The translations under genes were made by a program, and so were the position numbers. The notes under the pieces were generated by a model. That model did no database searches. It was not told the DNA's origin and saw only the letters and a program-made list of their open reading frames with translations. 64,000 bases of DNA from Cardiobacterium sp. Marseille-Q4385 (lineage in GTDB: Bacteria > Pseudomonadota > Gammaproteobacteria > Cardiobacteriales > Cardiobacteriaceae), in contig NZ_OU745373.1 in the NCBI RefSeq assembly GCF_916618745.1, positions 1,688,501 through 1,752,500 of the forward strand. Reading direction: 5' to 3'. Below, piece by piece: positions 50,032 to 58,878 of this stretch (position 1 is its first letter; each line of letters begins with the position of its first letter).

Positions 50032-51537
50032 TCAGTCAGCGACTTGATAGACGGTGTCGATGACGCTGCCGTCGCGGTAGCGCACGACGGCAACCGGTTT
50101 GTCGGTAAAGCGGATTTTTTCCGGTTTGCCGGTCAGCGCGATGGCGCGTTCGTGCAAGGCTTCGATGGTGGTCAGCTCGACTCCGGCCTCGCGCAGGCGT
50201 TTGGCCAGTTGCGGGCGACGCGGGTTGACGGCAACGCCGTGGTCGGTGATGAGCACGTCGATGTGTTCGCCGGGGGTGATGCAAGTGATGACTTCATCTA
50301 CCACGGTTGGGATACGGCCACGCACCAGCGGGGCGACGATGATAGCGAGGCGGGCATTGGCAGCGGTATCGCAGTGGCCGCCGGATGCGCCGCGCAGGAC
50401 GCCGTCCGAGCCGGTGAGGACGTTGACGTTGAAGCCGGTGTCGATTTCGAGCGCGCTCAGGACGACGATGTCGAGTTGTTCGACGGAAGCGCCTTTTGAG
50501 CTGTAATTGGCGTACTGGTTGGCGCTGATTTCGATGTGGTTCGGGTTACGCGCCAGCGATTTGGCGGCGTCGGCATCGAAGCTCTGCACGTCGAGTAGTT
50601 TTTTGATGAGGCCTTTTTCGTGCAGGGCGACCATGGTTGCGGTGATGCCGCCGAGGCCGAAGGCAGCGGTGATGTTGTCGCGGCGCATTTTGTCTTCAAG
50701 GAAGCGGGTCACGGCCAGCGAGGCGCCGCCGGTGCCGGTTTGCAGCGAGAAACCGTCGTAGAAGTAGCCGGATTTGGCGATGACGTCGGCGCAGTGGCGG
50801 GCGATAAGCAGTTCGCGCGGGTTGGTGGTCATGCGGGTGGCGTCTGCGCCGATTTTGGCCGGATCGCCGACGGCATCGACTTGCACGATGTAGTCCACCT
50901 GGTCTTGCGCGATGCTGTGCGGTGCGGTTGGGAAGTCTTCGATGGCTTCGGTCAAGAGGACGACTTTGTCGGCGTATTCGGCGTCGGTCATGGCGTAGCC
51001 GAGCGAGCCGCAGACGCTTTGTCCGTGCTGGCCGTTGGCGTTGCCGAAGTGGTCGCAGACGGGGACGCCGAGGAAGGCAACGTCAATATGCAGTTCGCCG
51101 CTTTTCACGAGGTGGACACGACCACCGTGCGAGTGGATTTGCACGGGTTCTTTGAGGATGCCCGCCGAGATGGCGTCGGCGAGTTTGCCGCGCAGGCCGG
51201 AGGAGTAGAGTTTGCTGACCACGCCGTTTTTGATGTGCTCAACCAGGGGTGCATGTACGCCGGTGAGCGAGCTGGAAGCGACGGTGAGGTTTTTGAAGCC
51301 CATTTTGGCGAGGATGTCCATCACCATGTTGACGGTGTAGTCGCCGCCCCGGAAGCCGTGGTGGAAGGAGACGGTCATGCCGTCTTTGAGGCCACAGGCG
51401 CGCACGGCGTCTTCGATGCTAGCCAAGAGTTTGCGCGGGGCGCGTTCGCCGAAGGTGACTTTTTTCTCACTGGCGGCGAAGGGTTTGAGGCCGGCTGCCA
51501 CAGCGAGGCCGCCTTTGACGCGTTGTTCTCTGTTCAT
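50032..51537 (-). CDS. citF: Citrate lyase alpha subunit (citrate CoA-transferase)
   Basis: A 501-residue CoA-transferase subunit, close to the usual length of about 510. GMTVSFHHGFRGGDYTVNMVMD, SGLRGKLADAISAGI, GRVHLVKSGELHIDVAFLGVP and SGGHCDTAANARLAIIVAPLVRGRIP are characteristic. It exchanges the acetyl group on the acyl carrier (CitD) for citrate, giving citryl-ACP. It is seven bases after citE. Confidence 0.95.
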   Translation of the reverse strand: MNREQRVKGGLAVAAGLKPFAASEKKVTFGERAPRKLLASIEDAVRACGLKDGMTVSFHHGFRGGDYTVNMVMDILAKMGFKNLTVASSSLTGVHAPLVEHIKNGVVSKLYSSGLRGKLADAISAGILKEPVQIHSHGGRVHLVKSGELHIDVAFLGVPVCDHFGNANGQHGQSVCGSLGYAMTDAEYADKVVLLTEAIEDFPTAPHSIAQDQVDYIVQVDAVGDPAKIGADATRMTTNPRELLIARHCADVIAKSGYFYDGFSLQTGTGGASLAVTRFLEDKMRRDNITAAFGLGGITATMVALHEKGLIKKLLDVQSFDADAAKSLARNPNHIEISANQYANYSSKGASVEQLDIVVLSALEIDTGFNVNVLTGSDGVLRGASGGHCDTAANARLAIIVAPLVRGRIPTVVDEVITCITPGEHIDVLITDHGVAVNPRRPQLAKRLREAGVELTTIEALHERAIALTGKPEKIRFTDKPVAVVRYRDGSVIDTVYQVAD

Positions 51538-51543
51538 ATTCGT

Positions 51544-52422
51544 TTATTCCTCTCTGATGCCGGATGCGGCTGCGCGTTGCAGAACCAGTTTGGCGCGTTC
51601 GATGATGGGCGTATCCACCATTTTGCCGTTGAGCGAGACAACGCCGGAACCGTTGCGTTCGGCTTCTTCGGCAGCGGCGATGACGCGCGTAGCGTGATCG
51701 ACTTCTTTCTGCGTCGGCGCGAACAGGTTGTGGATAAGGGTGATCTGGTTCGGGTTGATAAGCGATTTGCCGTCGAAACCAAGCTGCTTGATGAGCGCGG
51801 CCTCGCGCAGAAAGCCTTCTTCGTTGCGCGCGTCGGAATAGACGGTGTCGAACGCCATCAGGCCGTTGGCTCGGGCGGCGTGCAGGATGCTGCTGCGGGC
51901 AAAGAGCAGCTCAATGCCGTCCGGCGAACGCTCTGTTTTCATGTTGCGCACATAGTCTTCCGCGCCAAGCGCGATACCCATCAGGCGTGGCGAGGCTTTG
52001 GCGATGTCGTTCACCGCGAGGATGCCCTGCGCGGATTCAATCGCGGCGAGCAGTTGCGTACTGCCGACTTCGCGACCGCAAGCCTTTTCAATCTCGGTGA
52101 TAGCCTTGTCCATATCGACGATGTCCTGGGCGCTGTCGGTCTTCGGCAGACGGACGATGTCGGTACCGGCGCGCACGACGGCGTTCAAATCCAGCAGGCC
52201 AAATTCGGAAGCAAGCGGGTTGACGCGTACCACGGTTTCCATCTCGCGGTAGAGCGGGTGTTGCAGGGCATGGGCGACCAACATCCGCGCGGTGTCCTTC
52301 TCGGCCAGCGCCACGGAATCTTCCAGGTCAAACATGATGGAATCGGGTTTGTAAATAAAGGTGTTGCTGATCATGCCCGCATTCGAGCCGGGGACGAACA
52401 GCATGCTGCGGCGAAGTTTCAT
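51544..52422 (-). CDS. citE: Citrate lyase beta subunit (citryl-ACP lyase)
   Basis: A 292-residue HpcH/HpaI-type TIM barrel. The start at 52422 overlaps the citD stop (ATGA). LRRSMLFVPGSNAGMI, DSIMFDLEDSVALAEKD, VVRVNP and GFDGKSLINPNQI are the conserved blocks, including acidic Mg ligands. It cleaves citryl-ACP into oxaloacetate and acetyl-ACP. Length matches the family. Confidence 0.95.
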   Translation of the reverse strand: MKLRRSMLFVPGSNAGMISNTFIYKPDSIMFDLEDSVALAEKDTARMLVAHALQHPLYREMETVVRVNPLASEFGLLDLNAVVRAGTDIVRLPKTDSAQDIVDMDKAITEIEKACGREVGSTQLLAAIESAQGILAVNDIAKASPRLMGIALGAEDYVRNMKTERSPDGIELLFARSSILHAARANGLMAFDTVYSDARNEEGFLREAALIKQLGFDGKSLINPNQITLIHNLFAPTQKEVDHATRVIAAAEEAERNGSGVVSLNGKMVDTPIIERAKLVLQRAAASGIREE

Positions 52423-52709
52423 AATACTTTCCCCCAATCGACAGGTTCATCGGTAGCGCGCAGCAGTGCCGCTTTCAGACGGGCACGCAGGACGCAATCC
52501 AGCGCGCCGCGATCATCCAGACGCAGGGCGACCGCATCCACGCCGAGCTGTTTCAACACATCATCCACCGTGGCGCGGATTTGCGCGTCGAACTGCTTGC
52601 CGACACTGCTGGTCAGATCCAGCGACACGCCGCCACCGGATGGCGCGACATAAACCATCACGTCGCTGGACTCGACCGTCCCGGCGACACTCTCTTTCGT
52701 GATTCGCAT
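52419..52709 (-). CDS. citD: Citrate lyase gamma subunit (acyl carrier protein)
   Basis: A 96-residue acyl carrier protein. The start at 52709 follows GAGGAGATTTGT. Ser14 in AGTVESSDVMVYV is the attachment point of the phosphoribosyl-dephospho-CoA group in characterised homologues. It is the first gene of the locus here; citC (the acetyl ligase) normally precedes it but is absent. Confidence 0.93.
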   Translation of the reverse strand: MRITKESVAGTVESSDVMVYVAPSGGGVSLDLTSSVGKQFDAQIRATVDDVLKQLGVDAVALRLDDRGALDCVLRARLKAALLRATDEPVDWGKVL

Positions 52710-52968
52710 ACAAATCTCCTCGTTGGACAGGAAAGCAGGCGGGGCATACCCCACCAAGTATGGGGCATCTTAGAGAAATTAAAAAATGATGACAATCTTG
52801 TTTTTTTTGCAATTTTTACGGCACCGTTGCAAAGTTTTCATCACCACAACACCTCTTTCTAAGTCTTGGAATACGTTACCATAATCACGATTTTGCGAGG
52901 TCAACCACCGTTTGTCGGCAGGGATGCGACAAAATCATCATCTATTCATCTTTTCAGGAGTATGCAAA

Positions 52969-53919
52969 ATGCAGAAAAAACTCGTCCTTTCCGTTCTTAT
53001 CGCCAGTCTGCTCACCGCTTGTGGTGGCAGCAGCGACAACAGCAACAGCAACCCGCAAATTACACCGCCGCCGCCGAGTGACAATAACAATACGCCGCAG
53101 CAGCCGGGCGACAACCAGCAACAGCCGAACAATCCGCAAAACCCACAGCAGCCGGGTAATCCGCAAAACCCGCCGCAACAACCGGAGCCTGTCAAAAGCC
53201 TGACTGCCGACTATAGTACCGACACGGATTACGACTGGGATGATGACGTTTACAAGGGCTATGACACCTTTACCCTGACAGTTGGCGGCAAAACCCTGGT
53301 AAAAGAAGTACGAGGCGAGAAAAAACAGACCTTTGACCTTACCGCCGTACCGCTGAACACGCAGAACATTCAAACGCTCACTGCGGAAAACAAATACACC
53401 GGTAGCAACAATGCCGAATACAAATCGGATGTGACCCTGCGCTCCTATCGCGGCTTCTATGCCGGTGCTCTTGCCTACGGGAAAGACAGCAGAGCCAATC
53501 CGCTGGATGATGATTACACCCCCTTCTACTCACCGACAGTAACACTACCTAACAGCGGTACGGCCATCTATGCAGGCAAAGTTTTCAATGATCGTGAAGC
53601 CAATGACGCTGATCTCACCTACACCATCCATTTCGGGCAGAAAAAAGGTTCCGGTACGGTCGCAGCGGCGAATGGTCGCCCGGAACTGACCTTGCAGGAA
53701 AAGGCGATCACTCAGTTTGCCAGTCCTTTTGGCAAGACGCATGGGGTTGATGATGGTGACGTGAGAAACGCTGATGGCAAGATCACCGGCTCCTATAACC
53801 TTTATATTGCCGGACCGAATGCGGAAGAAATTGTCGGCGACCTCAATTATGGGCCCTCTGGCAATAAGCACGAAACCGAACAAGTCTTCTACGGCAAACG
53901 CGGTGACATCACTCCCTGA
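52969..53919 (+). CDS. Surface lipoprotein with TbpB-type beta-barrel domain (Slam-dependent type)
   Basis: A 316-residue lipoprotein starting at 52969, with lipobox LTAC (Cys18). A long Pro/Gln/Asn linker follows (about residues 20-75), probably a surface stalk. The C-terminal 8-stranded barrel fits the TbpB/fHbp/HpuA pattern: GTAIYAGKVFN, LTYTIHFGQKKGSGTV, ITGSYNLYIAGPNAEEIVGDL and a final EQVFYGKR. Such proteins are carried to the cell surface by Slam translocons and bind host proteins or nutrients. No Slam or TonB receptor gene is adjacent, so the ligand is unknown. Confidence 0.78.
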   Translation: MQKKLVLSVLIASLLTACGGSSDNSNSNPQITPPPPSDNNNTPQQPGDNQQQPNNPQNPQQPGNPQNPPQQPEPVKSLTADYSTDTDYDWDDDVYKGYDTFTLTVGGKTLVKEVRGEKKQTFDLTAVPLNTQNIQTLTAENKYTGSNNAEYKSDVTLRSYRGFYAGALAYGKDSRANPLDDDYTPFYSPTVTLPNSGTAIYAGKVFNDREANDADLTYTIHFGQKKGSGTVAAANGRPELTLQEKAITQFASPFGKTHGVDDGDVRNADGKITGSYNLYIAGPNAEEIVGDLNYGPSGNKHETEQVFYGKRGDITP

Positions 53920-53940
53920 TGATTGCTTCCCACGGCCAAG

Positions 53941-53968
53941 AAAAAACCGGCGTTCGCGCCGGTTTTTT
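53941..53968 (+). terminator. Terminator after the surface lipoprotein gene
   Basis: AAAAAACCGGCG-TTCG-CGCCGGTTTTTT, a long stem with a UUCG loop. Confidence 0.9.
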
Positions 53969-54086
53969 ATTATCGCCGGGTGGGGACGGGAAGCCGTTGC
54001 GGTTATCACCGCCGCACTTTTCCTTATTGGCATTTCTGCCGGGGGCAGTGTAAGGTTTTGCCCCTTCTTTTCTTGCGGAGGTTTTG

Positions 54087-55250
54087 ATGGATATCGCTGG
54101 TCGCCTGCGGCGCTGGTCTGTTCAGGGGCTGCTGCTTTTGGCGGTGGCGGATGTCGCCTGGCTGCTGTGGCGCAACACGGCGGCGAATATGGCAGCACAC
54201 GGCATGTCGCTCAGTTTTGCGTTTCTCGACAACCCCGCCGGTTTTGCCGTCAGCCAGCATTTGCTGCCTTATCAGGAAAGCGACAGTTATGCCCGTGTGT
54301 TTGTCGTCGGGCTGCTGAACACGCTGCTGGTGTCGGCGCTTGCGATTGTCGCCGCCACCATCCTCGGCACGGTCGTCGGTGTGCTGCGCGTGTCGCGTAA
54401 CTGGCTGATGCGCCAACTCGCCGCTGTGTATGTCGAGCTGTTCCGCAATGTGCCGCTACTGTTGCAGCTTTTTTTCTGGTACTTCGCCGTGCTCGCCGTC
54501 CTGCCCGCGCCGCGCGCCAGCACACTGCGCTGGGGCTGCGAGGAAGCGGGCTGTCTCGCTGCGCTCAGTAATCGCGGCCTCGTCCTCGCCGCACCGCTGT
54601 GGCAGGCAGCGCTGCAATGGGCGGTTGCCGCCTTTGTGAGCGGCGTCATTGCCGCCTTTCTGCTGCGCGCCTGGAACCGTCGCCGTCAACGGCGAAGCGG
54701 GCAGGTGCTGCGCCTGTGGTGGGCGTATGCGCTGCTTGTCGTCGTGTTGCCGCTTGCGGTGTTTTTCACGCTGGTCGAGCCGGCGCAGGTTAGCCGCCCG
54801 CTATTGCAGGGTTTTAACTTTCGCGGCGGTCTGACGCTGCTGCCGGAGCTGCTGGCGCTGTGGCTGGCGCTATCGCTGTATAGCGCCTCGTATGTGGCGG
54901 AATATGTGCGCAGTGGTATCGCCTCGGTACCGCGCGGGCAGTATGAGGCGGCGGAGTCGCTCGGTCTGCCGCCGGCGCGGGTGATGCGCCTCGTTGTGCT
55001 GCCGCAGGCGCTGCGGGTAATGGTGCCGCCGCTGACCAGCCAGTTTGCCAATGTGGTGAAAAATTCGTCGCTGGCAACCGCGATTGCTTACCCCGACCTG
55101 GTCTCAGTCTTTACCGGCACGGCGCTCAATCAGACGGGGCGCGCGGTCGAGATTATTGTGATGACGATGGCGGTTTATCTCGTCATCAGTCTGGTGATTT
55201 CTTTATTGATGAACGGCTATAACCGCCGTGTCCGCCTGGTGGAACGATGA
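54087..55250 (+). CDS. aapQ: Polar amino acid ABC transporter permease, AapQ/BztB type
   Basis: A 387-residue permease; the ATG at 54087 follows GGAGG. It has the long AapQ-type form, with an N-terminal membrane segment, a periplasmic insertion and a C-terminal HAAA permease domain. GLLNTLLVSALAIVAATILGTVVGVLR, VYVELFRNVPLLLQLFFWYF and the EAA loop QYEAAESLGLPPARVMRLVVLPQALRVM are diagnostic. The family imports glutamate, aspartate and other L-amino acids. The stop overlaps the next start. Confidence 0.9.
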   Translation: MDIAGRLRRWSVQGLLLLAVADVAWLLWRNTAANMAAHGMSLSFAFLDNPAGFAVSQHLLPYQESDSYARVFVVGLLNTLLVSALAIVAATILGTVVGVLRVSRNWLMRQLAAVYVELFRNVPLLLQLFFWYFAVLAVLPAPRASTLRWGCEEAGCLAALSNRGLVLAAPLWQAALQWAVAAFVSGVIAAFLLRAWNRRRQRRSGQVLRLWWAYALLVVVLPLAVFFTLVEPAQVSRPLLQGFNFRGGLTLLPELLALWLALSLYSASYVAEYVRSGIASVPRGQYEAAESLGLPPARVMRLVVLPQALRVMVPPLTSQFANVVKNSSLATAIAYPDLVSVFTGTALNQTGRAVEIIVMTMAVYLVISLVISLLMNGYNRRVRLVER

Positions 55251-56344
55251 GTGATTTTTCTTATTTGCCCGACCGCGCCCCGCCCGCGTCCGAATTTGGC
55301 CTGTGGTGCTGGCTGCGCCGTAACCTGTTCGCCTCGCCGCTGCACGTCTGCCTGACCCTGCTGGCGCTGTATCTGCTTTACCGCATCCTGCCGCCGCTCT
55401 TTCTCTGGGCGGTGTGGCATGCCGATTTTCGCGGCACGACCGCTGCCGATTGCGCCTCCGGCGGTGCTTGCTGGGTCTTCATCAAAATGCGCCTGGCGCA
55501 ATTCCTCTACGGCTTTTACCCCGAAGCGGAACGCTGGCGGGTGTGGCTGCTTTTCCTCGGCATCGTCCCCGCCACCTTCGCCGCATTGTGGTTTGGGCGC
55601 GGGCGGATGCGGCTGTGGACACTGGCCTTCACCCTCTTCATCCTGCCGCCGCTATCGTGGTTCCTGCTGCGCGGTGGCATCCTCGGTCTGCCGCTGGTGC
55701 GCAGCAACCAATGGGGCGGGATGATGCTGACCTTCGTCGTCGCCTCTGCCGGGCTGGTCTTCGCCCTGCCGCTTGGCATCCTGCTTGCGCTGGGGCGCAC
55801 CTCGCGCCTGCCAGTGCTGCGCCTCTGCTGCACTGTTTTCATCGAACTGTGGCGCGGTGTGCCGCTTATTACCGTCCTCTTCATGGCGAACGTCATGCTG
55901 CCGCTCTTCCTGCCGCCGCATATCCACGTCGATAACCTCCTGCGCGCGCTGATAGGCGTGGCGCTGTTCGCCTCGGCCTACATGGCGGAAGTGGTGCGCG
56001 GCGGCTTGCAGGCCATCCCGCGCGGCCAGTACGAAGCGGCGGACAGCCTCGGCCTCGGCTACATCGCGAAAATGCGCCTCGTCATCCTGCCGCAGGCGCT
56101 GGTAACCGTTATCCCCGGTATCACCAACACCTTCGTCGGCCTCTTCAAAGACACCACCCTGGTCTCCATCATCGGCCTCTTTGACTTCCTCGGCATCGTC
56201 CACTCGGCGGGGCAAGATCCCGCCTGGCTCGGCCACGGCATGGAAGGCTACGCCTTCTGCGCCCTCGTTTACTTCCTGCTCTGCTACGGCATGAGCCACA
56301 CCAGCTACCGCATCGAACGCCACTTCACCCCGGAACGCCCATGA
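55247..56344 (+). CDS. aapM: Polar amino acid ABC transporter permease, AapM/BztC type
   Basis: A 365-residue second permease. The N-terminal extension (SPLHVCLTLLALYLLYRILPPLFLWAVWHADF) and the C-terminal permease domain fit AapM. The EAA loop reads QYEAADSLGLGYIAKMRLVILPQALVTVIPG. FIELWRGVPLITVLFMANVMLPLFLP is the usual core helix. It pairs with AapQ to form the membrane channel and overlaps aapP by four bases. Confidence 0.9.
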   Translation: MSDFSYLPDRAPPASEFGLWCWLRRNLFASPLHVCLTLLALYLLYRILPPLFLWAVWHADFRGTTAADCASGGACWVFIKMRLAQFLYGFYPEAERWRVWLLFLGIVPATFAALWFGRGRMRLWTLAFTLFILPPLSWFLLRGGILGLPLVRSNQWGGMMLTFVVASAGLVFALPLGILLALGRTSRLPVLRLCCTVFIELWRGVPLITVLFMANVMLPLFLPPHIHVDNLLRALIGVALFASAYMAEVVRGGLQAIPRGQYEAADSLGLGYIAKMRLVILPQALVTVIPGITNTFVGLFKDTTLVSIIGLFDFLGIVHSAGQDPAWLGHGMEGYAFCALVYFLLCYGMSHTSYRIERHFTPERP

Positions 56345-57087
56345 CAGACGCCATCAACATCCACCACCTCAACAAGTGGTACGGCAAATACCACGCCCTG
56401 AAAAACATCGACCTGAACGTGAAAAAAGGCGAGCGCCTCGTCATCTGCGGCCCGTCCGGTTCGGGCAAATCGACGCTGATCCGCTGCATCAACCGCCTGG
56501 AAAACTATCAAGAAGGCGAAATCTGCCTGGACGGCGAACTCCTCACCGGTAGCGCCAAACAGACGCGCGATCTCAGGCGCAAAGTCGGCATGGTCTTCCA
56601 GCAGTTCAACCTCTTCCCGCACCTCACCATCCTCGACAACCTCACCCTCGGCCCGATCTGGGTGAACAAACAGCCGCGCGCCCAGGCGGAAGCGACGGCG
56701 CGGCAATACCTGGAACGCGTCGGTATCCGCGAACAGGCGGACAAATACCCCGGCCAACTCTCCGGCGGACAACAACAACGCGTCGCCATCGCCCGTGCCC
56801 TATGCATGGACTGCGAAGTGCTGCTCTTCGACGAACCGACCTCGGCGCTCGACCCGGAAATGATCAAAGAAGTGCTGGACGTGATGATCGAACTCGCAGA
56901 AAACAGCCGCATCACCATGCTGGTGGTCACGCACGAAATGGGCTTCGCGCGCACCGTCGCCGACCGCATCGTCTTCATGGACAAAGGGGAAATCCTCGAA
57001 ACCGCGCCGCCGGAAGCATTTTTCACCAACGCCCGCCACCCGCGCGCGCAGGAGTTTCTCAGTCAAATACTGCAACAGCCGGGGTAG
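56341..57087 (+). CDS. aapP: Polar amino acid ABC transporter ATPase, AapP/BztD type
   Basis: A 248-residue ATPase. Walker A is GPSGSGKST (about 39-47), the signature LSGGQQQRVAIARAL and Walker B LLFDEPTSALDPEM. The Q-loop FQQFNLFPHLTILDN and the switch His in VVTHEMGFA complete the set. It drives the AapQM permease. The periplasmic binding protein gene (aapJ) is absent from the operon in this window. Confidence 0.93.
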   Translation: MTDAINIHHLNKWYGKYHALKNIDLNVKKGERLVICGPSGSGKSTLIRCINRLENYQEGEICLDGELLTGSAKQTRDLRRKVGMVFQQFNLFPHLTILDNLTLGPIWVNKQPRAQAEATARQYLERVGIREQADKYPGQLSGGQQQRVAIARALCMDCEVLLFDEPTSALDPEMIKEVLDVMIELAENSRITMLVVTHEMGFARTVADRIVFMDKGEILETAPPEAFFTNARHPRAQEFLSQILQQPG

Positions 57088-57113
57088 GGGGATGGGTGGA
57101 TGATGGAAGCAGG

Positions 57114-57132
57114 ATTTTCGCTGCTTGGCGGG
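57114..57132. repeat. TTTTCGCTGCTTGGCGGG repeat at the left edge of the AT-rich pair
   Basis: A variant of the CGCTTGGCGGG motif 27 bp after aapP. The AT-rich sequence starts shortly after it (about 57140). Confidence 0.55.
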
Positions 57133-57223
57133 TTCCCAATAGTAGGAATTATTAAGGCTAGTTATGCTGGCTAATATTTGAAATTTATCTTAAAATCAAA
57201 CTTTGACTAGAAAGAGGTTAGTT

Positions 57224-58177
57224 ATGACAATCTTAGAAGAAAGAAAAATTTTTTCGGAAACTAAGCTAAATAAAATTAAAGAGGAAATAAAATTAGATGC
57301 TATTTTTCCACCAGATAATAATAGAAGAAGTAATTTGTGTATTTATACAACTGGTTCTCTTGCGCGCCATGAAGCAAATAAAGGATCTGATTTAGATATT
57401 TTTGTCATTGGAGATGATGATGAATATTGTTATGGAAAACTTGATGAAATACAGATCTTTTCTACCCTAATAGGAATTAATGGAAGCTTAGGATTTCCAC
57501 CGTTTAGTAATGATGGGGAGTTTCTTAAAATATTTAATTATAGAGAAGTTGAGAGAATAATTGGCTCACCATCTGATGATCATCATAACTGGTTTACTGC
57601 TAGAATGCTTCTTATTTTAGAAAGTAAATGTATCTACAATCAAGATAAATACAATGAAATTATTGAAAAAATCATTGGAGTTTATTTGAGAGACGAGAGA
57701 CATAATGATTTCAAATTATATTTCTTATTAAATGATATATTAAGATTTTGGAGAACATTATGCTTAAATTACGAATCTAGTAGGATGAATCAAAAAAAAT
57801 GGGAGAAGAAAAATATTAGTCTAAAATTTAGTAGAAGATTAACAGTTTTTGCTACTATTATATATATTCTAACTTTCAATATTAATTCAAAGGATGAATT
57901 AGTGAAAATGGTTAAAAAGACGCCGTGGGAAAGGTTAGAAGATTCTGTTGAATTGTTTAATGGTGATGTGAACATCGGAAATGAATATAAAAAATTCACA
58001 GAAGAATATATGAAATTTTTAAGGTTAAAAGAAAGATATGATCTGAATCATGATGATGAAAATCTTAAAGACGAGATTAAGCAGCTAGGAAACAGTCAAG
58101 TTTTTAAGAGATTGATTTCAAACATATTATTGCATGATAGAATTAAGGAAGATCTTCGGTTTTTTTTGATTTCTTAG
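57224..58177 (+). CDS. Nucleotidyltransferase-fold protein on AT-rich DNA
   Basis: A 317-residue protein with AGAGG ahead of the ATG. The N-terminal domain has a Pol-beta-type nucleotidyltransferase motif, TTGSLARHEANKGSDLDIFVIG: Gly44-Ser45 and the Asp56/Asp58 pair. A third acidic residue may be in GEFLKIF. The C-terminal two-thirds is helical (DFKLYFLLNDILRFWRTLC), as in stand-alone NTases of uncertain role. Composition is very AT-rich with many Lys, Ile and Asn codons, unlike all neighbours, which points to horizontal transfer. It lies eight bases before the 2H phosphoesterase gene. It could modify a nucleotide, RNA or protein; none can be chosen from sequence. Confidence 0.78.
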   Translation: MTILEERKIFSETKLNKIKEEIKLDAIFPPDNNRRSNLCIYTTGSLARHEANKGSDLDIFVIGDDDEYCYGKLDEIQIFSTLIGINGSLGFPPFSNDGEFLKIFNYREVERIIGSPSDDHHNWFTARMLLILESKCIYNQDKYNEIIEKIIGVYLRDERHNDFKLYFLLNDILRFWRTLCLNYESSRMNQKKWEKKNISLKFSRRLTVFATIIYILTFNINSKDELVKMVKKTPWERLEDSVELFNGDVNIGNEYKKFTEEYMKFLRLKERYDLNHDDENLKDEIKQLGNSQVFKRLISNILLHDRIKEDLRFFLIS

Positions 58178-58185
58178 GAGGGCAT

Positions 58186-58632
58186 ATGAAGAAACAGGTG
58201 CTTGTTCTAGATATAAAAAATGATGAAATAAATTCCTTATTTGAAGGATTGCGAGAAGGTTATTCTAACGCTATACCAAGTTCTCCCCATATTACAATAC
58301 AAGGGCCTAGAAACAAATTTAAGAAATCAATTATTTATAAAGCTAAGAAAATTATTCGAGGAATATCAATAAAGATTAATGATTTAGATATAATTGAATA
58401 TAAAAATCTATACTTTTGTATCCTTAAAGTTAATGCCCCCGCGTTAGAAAAAGTTTGGGATAAACCCGATTTTCCCAAAAAAATATTCGGATTCAATCCC
58501 CATATAACTTTATATAAAGGGGATAAAGTAATTGCTGAAGAGGTTAAAAAATTAATTAAATCAAAAAATAAACTCGAAGACTTGGTGATAACATCAAAGG
58601 ATATTGAAGTTAAGAAAAGTATTATTGGGTAG
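58186..58632 (+). CDS. 2H phosphoesterase-like protein on AT-rich DNA
   Basis: A 148-residue protein with GGAGG ahead of the ATG. It has two HxT motifs, His35-Ile-Thr37 (SSPHITIQGP) and His106-Ile-Thr108 (FNPHITLYKG), spaced 71 residues apart. This is the hallmark of the 2H phosphoesterase (LigT/2'-5' RNA ligase-like) superfamily. Members cleave cyclic phosphates or 2'-5'/3'-5' linked nucleotides. It shares AT-rich composition and an operon with the nucleotidyltransferase, so the two probably act on a common nucleotide or RNA product (inference). No other partner is visible. Confidence 0.78.
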   Translation: MKKQVLVLDIKNDEINSLFEGLREGYSNAIPSSPHITIQGPRNKFKKSIIYKAKKIIRGISIKINDLDIIEYKNLYFCILKVNAPALEKVWDKPDFPKKIFGFNPHITLYKGDKVIAEEVKKLIKSKNKLEDLVITSKDIEVKKSIIG

Positions 58633-58821
58633 TGAGACTTATCTATTTAATAGCTTATGGCAAGCGAAAGTTGGATAATTCGTTATCTGCTCGGTTTGCG
58701 ATAAATGTCAATGACCGCCAAGCGGGATAACATTGGCTTTGGACACTTGCGTTTATCCATGTAACGAGGCTGGTACCAATGCCAACAACCAACACCTTTC
58801 ACCTTAGCGAAAACAAAAAAT

Positions 58822-58845
58822 CCGCCGCTTGTGGCGGTTTTTTTT
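58822..58845 (+). terminator. Terminator-like hairpin after the AT-rich pair
   Basis: CCGCC-GCTTGT-GGCGG followed by eight T, preceded by AAAAAAT. It is 190 bp downstream of the second gene. Confidence 0.7.
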
Positions 58846-58878
58846 GGCGAGCACGATAATGACGCCACCAAGCGGGAT

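Noticed and set aside
50620..52653. Plus-strand open frame of about 680 codons across citF, citE and citD
   Set aside because: It runs antisense to three unmistakable citrate lyase genes.
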